From: JAQVEM01 sp964556165
Lineage (GTDB): Bacteria; Actinomycetota; Humimicrobiia; Humimicrobiales; Humimicrobiaceae
Length of the DNA stretch: 64,000 nt
Reading direction: 5' to 3'
Assembly: GCA_964556165.1 (NCBI GenBank)
Contig: CAZKVH010000002.1
Span: 1-64,000, forward strand
A program made the position numbers and the translations under genes. Under the pieces are notes generated by a model. It had not been told where the DNA came from and ran no database searches. It was given only the letters and a program-made list of their open reading frames with translations. This document shows, in pieces, positions 60,580-64,000 of this stretch. Every line of letters starts with the position of its first letter. Positions within the stretch are counted from its first letter, which is position 1.

Positions 60580-62262
60580 ATGGTAGACATAGATTATAAA
60601 AAAGAAAAAATAGGGCAGATATTATTAAACAGGAATATTATATCCGCCAGCCAGCTGGAAGAAGCGCTAAATGTCCAGAAAAACACAGGAGAGAAACTTG
60701 GAGAGATATTAATTAAGAAGGGATATATTTCTGATGAGACCCTTATGGAGCTTGTTTCTTTTCAGAGAGGCTTTGAAGTTGTGGATTTAAACAAGATACA
60801 GGACAGGATTGACCCTTCAGTAGCGAATTTAGTTTCAAAGGATTTTGCATTCAAGAGGAAAGTTTTTCCATTTGACCTTGTTGATAGTACTCTTCACGTG
60901 GCTATGACCGACCCGAGAGATATTAATGCTATTGATGAGATAAGACTCCTTACCGGATATAATGTAAAGCCTTTTATCAGCACGGGTAAAAATATAGAGA
61001 ATATTATTAGATTATATACTTCGGAAGAGTATAGCCTTAAAGAGGTTCAGGAAATTATAAAGGATGAGGATTTTACCATTGGTAAGAAGTTTGAAGAAGA
61101 GCTTGCAGAAAAAAACCCTCTGGTAAGACTTGCAAATCAGATTATATTGAAAGCGATATCTCTGAGGGCAAGTGACATACACATTGAGCCTCAGGAAAAG
61201 AATTGCACAATAAGATTCAGGATAGACGGTGTTCTTCAGAAGATAAAAGATGTCCCAAAAACTGTCCAGAGGCTTCTTATATCAAGATATAAAATAATGG
61301 CCGGAATGGATATTACCGAGAACAGGCTTCCCCAGGACGGAAGGAGTTCGATTAACTTCAGGAATAGAGCAATTGACCTCAGGTTAGCTTCAATACCAAC
61401 AGTTTTTGGAGAAAATATTACTGTAAGAATACTGGACAGGGATGAGTCTGTTTTTAACCTTAAGAATTCAGGAATGTCTGAAGACGAGTTAGAAAGATTT
61501 TTAAAAATGATTAGCATACCCCATGGTTCGGTTATTATTACCGGGCCGACCGGTTCAGGAAAAACCACAACTCTGTATGCCAGTCTTAATAAGATATCAA
61601 ATGTAGAGAAAAAAATATTTACTATTGAAGACCCTGTAGAATTTAGGTTTCCTCAGATAATGCAGGTTCAGGTTAATCCCAAAATAGATATGACTTTTTC
61701 ACGTGGTTTGAGAGCCCTGCTCAGAAGTGACCCCGATATTATTCTCATAGGTGAGATAAGGGACCTTGAGACCGCAAGAATAGCTGTAGAAGCAGCTATT
61801 ACAGGGCACCTGGTCCTTACTACATTACATACAAATGATGCTCCTTCAACTCTAACCAGGCTTATGGAGATGGGTGTGGAGTCTTATATGATATCATCAT
61901 CTGTAACAGGCATAGTTGCTCAGAGACTTGTAAGGGTATTATGTGATAATTGTAAGAAAAAAGTTGATGTACCCGAATCATCATTAAGTGAAGAAATAAG
62001 GCCTATACTAAAAGGTAAAAAGATTTATAAGAGTGTTGGTTGTAAGAGATGCAATTATACTGGATATTCAGGAAGGGTGGGCATTTATTCTCTGCTGGAG
62101 GTTTCCAAAAGAATCAGACAGATGATTCTTGAAAAAAGAGGTTCAGATGAAATAACTGATGCTGCAAGGGAAGAGGGTATGAAAACACTTCTTGAGAGTG
62201 GAGCCCAGAAAGTTGCGGAAGGCGTTACTTCGCTTGAAGAGCTTTACAGGGTCGTATATTAG
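60580..62262 (+). CDS. PilB/GspE-type pilus assembly ATPase with MshEN domain
   Basis: The 560-residue protein has an N-terminal MshEN domain: two 24-residue motifs, K10-I-G to Q33 and K39-L-G to Q62, separated by five residues, the known c-di-GMP-binding layout. The ATPase part has GPTGSGK328TTTL (Walker A), the IEDPVEFRFP Asp box, DPDIILIGEIRD (Walker B), a TTLHTNDAPSTLTRL His box, and a four-Cys zinc site in VLCDNCKKK and VGCKRCNY. It powers type IV pilus extension or type II secretion. Other pilus genes are not adjacent. Confidence 0.93.
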   Translation: MVDIDYKKEKIGQILLNRNIISASQLEEALNVQKNTGEKLGEILIKKGYISDETLMELVSFQRGFEVVDLNKIQDRIDPSVANLVSKDFAFKRKVFPFDLVDSTLHVAMTDPRDINAIDEIRLLTGYNVKPFISTGKNIENIIRLYTSEEYSLKEVQEIIKDEDFTIGKKFEEELAEKNPLVRLANQIILKAISLRASDIHIEPQEKNCTIRFRIDGVLQKIKDVPKTVQRLLISRYKIMAGMDITENRLPQDGRSSINFRNRAIDLRLASIPTVFGENITVRILDRDESVFNLKNSGMSEDELERFLKMISIPHGSVIITGPTGSGKTTTLYASLNKISNVEKKIFTIEDPVEFRFPQIMQVQVNPKIDMTFSRGLRALLRSDPDIILIGEIRDLETARIAVEAAITGHLVLTTLHTNDAPSTLTRLMEMGVESYMISSSVTGIVAQRLVRVLCDNCKKKVDVPESSLSEEIRPILKGKKIYKSVGCKRCNYTGYSGRVGIYSLLEVSKRIRQMILEKRGSDEITDAAREEGMKTLLESGAQKVAEGVTSLEELYRVVY

Positions 62263-62341
62263 ATTTATTGTTAGTTATTAATTTAATTAAAAAATCTTAG
62301 CTTAGTCAAAACAAAATAACAGAAAACTGGATTCTTTCGGA

Positions 62342-64000
62342 ATGAAAAAAGATAATTTTGTTCATTTGCATGTCCACAGCGAATATTCTCTGTTAGATGG
62401 TGCTTCAAGAATACCAAAGTTAATAGAAAAGGCCTGCAGTTTTAATATGCCTGCTGTAGCATTAACAGACCACGGAGTTATGTATGGTATTATTGATTTT
62501 TATCTTCAGGCAAAGAAGTCAGGAATAAAACCAATAATTGGGTGTGAGGTTTACCAGGCACCAAAAAGCAGGTGGCATAAGCATAAGGACAGAGATAAAA
62601 AAGAAGGGATTTCATATCACCTTACCCTCCTTGCTGAAAACAATCGCGGCTACCAAAACCTGATGAGATTGGTGAGCCTGGGATTTCTGGAGGGTTTTTA
62701 CTATAAACCTCGCGTGGATAAAGAACTCCTTAGGGAATATGGGGAAGGTATCATTGCTCTTAGCGGATGTATTTCAGGTGAAATACCAAAGAATATTGCT
62801 GCAGGAAATATTGAAGCTACAAAAAGAATTATGGAGGAATATATTGATATATTCGGGAGGGATAGCTTTTTCTTAGAGTTGCAGGATTCTGGTATACCCG
62901 AACAAAAGAATATAAACAGGGCTATAATGGAGCTGTCTTCTGAATATAAAATCCCCATGGTTGCTACTAATGACATCCATTATCTGGATAAGAGTGACAG
63001 TAAGGCACACGATGTTTTGCTCTGTATACAAACTGGCTCTACCATAAATGAGCCGGGGCGCATGAAATTTCCCACAGAAGAATATTACTTTAAAAGCTAT
63101 GAGGAGATGAAGGAGCTCTTTAGTGGTTATCCCGGCGCCATTGAGAACACGCTGGAGATTGCAGACAGATGCAATGTTAATTTAAAGTTTGGCATGAATC
63201 TAATACCATCTTTTGATGTTCCTGAGGGCTATACCCCTGATGTATATTTAAAGGAACTTTGTTACAGTAACGTTGAAAAAAGATATGGCAGCATCTCAGA
63301 ATCGGTAGATGAGAGAATAAAAAGAGAACTTTCAGTTATAAATAAGATGGGTTTTTCAGAATACTTTTTAATAGTGTGGGATTTAGTTAATTTTGCAAAG
63401 AATAATAGCATAAGAGTTGGGCCAGGAAGGGGCTCTGCCGCAGGAAGCATCGTGGCATACCTTCTGGGTATAACAGACATAGAACCTTTAAAATATGACC
63501 TTCTTTTTGAAAGATTTTTAAATGAGGAGAGAGGAAGTATGCCTGATATAGATATAGATTTCTGTTATGAAAAAAGGGATGAAGTTATAAATTATGTAAC
63601 AAGGAAATATGGTGAAAAAAGAGTCGCTCAACTAATTACTTTCGGGACGATGGCTGCAAGACAGGCTATTAGAGATGCAGGAAGAGTTATGGAAGTCCCT
63701 TATGCAGATGTGGACCGGATAGCTAAAATGGTTCCCATGGAGTTAAATGTGACTATAAAAGATTCATTGGAAATGGCTCCGGAGTTAAGGGAGATTTACG
63801 ATAATAACGAAAAGATAAGGGAAGTAATTGATACTGCAATTTCACTTGAGGGTATAACAAGGCAGGATTCGATACATGCTGCAGGAGTAGTGATATCTTC
63901 TGAGGAGCTTTGCAAATATACGCCAATCCAGAAAGAGAATGAGGGTGATATCGTAACACAGTATAAGATGGAAGATATTCAGAAAATAGGGCTGCTAAAA
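62342..64000 (+). CDS. dnaE: DNA polymerase III alpha subunit, 5' part (3' end outside window)
   Basis: This is the catalytic subunit of the replicative DNA polymerase. The 553 visible residues begin with the PHP domain (FVHLHVHSEYSLLDGASR, ALTDHGVMYG) and continue into the polymerase palm. There VGPGRGSAAGSIVAYLLGI is followed by the catalytic Asp pair region MPDIDIDFCYEKR and the fingers part with TFGTMAARQAIRD. The last visible segment (HAAGVVISSEEL) is mid-polymerase. The frame is open to the final base. The type is DnaE rather than PolC, as no exonuclease insertion is present in the PHP domain. Confidence 0.96.
   Translation, partial: MKKDNFVHLHVHSEYSLLDGASRIPKLIEKACSFNMPAVALTDHGVMYGIIDFYLQAKKSGIKPIIGCEVYQAPKSRWHKHKDRDKKEGISYHLTLLAENNRGYQNLMRLVSLGFLEGFYYKPRVDKELLREYGEGIIALSGCISGEIPKNIAAGNIEATKRIMEEYIDIFGRDSFFLELQDSGIPEQKNINRAIMELSSEYKIPMVATNDIHYLDKSDSKAHDVLLCIQTGSTINEPGRMKFPTEEYYFKSYEEMKELFSGYPGAIENTLEIADRCNVNLKFGMNLIPSFDVPEGYTPDVYLKELCYSNVEKRYGSISESVDERIKRELSVINKMGFSEYFLIVWDLVNFAKNNSIRVGPGRGSAAGSIVAYLLGITDIEPLKYDLLFERFLNEERGSMPDIDIDFCYEKRDEVINYVTRKYGEKRVAQLITFGTMAARQAIRDAGRVMEVPYADVDRIAKMVPMELNVTIKDSLEMAPELREIYDNNEKIREVIDTAISLEGITRQDSIHAAGVVISSEELCKYTPIQKENEGDIVTQYKMEDIQKIGLLK

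Noticed and set aside
1..64000. Mobile elements, phage genes or CRISPR arrays
   Set aside because: No transposase, integrase, cas gene or regularly spaced direct repeat array was seen; the tandem-HTH protein resembles excisionases only in its fold.

Overview
The window is AT-rich bacterial chromosome with tightly packed genes, many 1-26 nt gene overlaps and frequent TTG/GTG starts behind good Shine-Dalgarno (SD) sites. The gene set suggests a monoderm-type cell with meso-diaminopimelate peptidoglycan: MurE has the DNPR motif, and SepF, DivIVA, YggT and an Asp23/AmaP-like protein are present. A paired AdnA/AdnB-type helicase-nuclease points towards a low-GC, deep-branching actinobacterial lineage. 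FtsA in the cluster is atypical for mainstream Actinobacteria, so a Firmicutes-like or candidate-phylum relative is also possible. No mobile element, phage or CRISPR array was seen.

Layout. 1-2004: end of an unknown gene, then xseA-xseB. 2197-24282: a nearly complete division and cell wall (dcw) cluster in the order mraZ, rsmH, ftsL, ftsI, murE, murF, mraY, murD, ftsW, murG, murC, murB, ddl, ftsQ, ftsA, ftsZ, pgeF, sepF, proC, yggT, divIVA, yggU, with a promoter and a probable MraZ operator at its head. 24502-28326: an unusual accessory neighbourhood holding a CpaE/MinD-like ATPase, a tandem-HTH protein, a 53-residue prepilin-like protein, a 24-residue secreted-type peptide with a near-perfect SD, a membrane HD-GYP phosphodiesterase and an unknown membrane protein. 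28334-33666: small metabolic genes (GT2 glycosyltransferase, 5-formyl-THF cyclo-ligase, DegV, purine nucleoside phosphorylase, an orphan amino-acid-type binding protein, a lipid kinase). 33948-41418: AmaP-like protein, tRNA-Gly(CCC), a 50-residue ORF and the AdnAB-like pair.

41510-56973: mostly amino acid metabolism. It holds ilvE, a NifU-MnmA fusion, a lipoprotein protease, a possible branched-chain leader peptide with attenuator hairpins, then ilvB, ilvN, a class V aminotransferase, serA, leuA, leuC, leuD and cimA. leuB, ilvC and ilvD are absent from the window, so the branched-chain pathways must be completed elsewhere. 57031-64000: a GNAT acetyltransferase, YjbQ, a PAS-PAS-GGDEF protein with a degenerate HD-GYP domain, a PilB/GspE ATPase with an N-terminal MshEN (c-di-GMP-binding) domain, and the 5' part of dnaE.

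Two threads link distant parts. The first is type IV pilus and cyclic-di-GMP biology: mini-prepilin, CpaE-like ATPase, intact HD-GYP, GGDEF/degenerate HD-GYP, and MshEN-PilB. The second is branched-chain amino acid synthesis with a candidate translation-sensing leader ahead of ilvB. All functional calls come from reading motifs; no database search was run.
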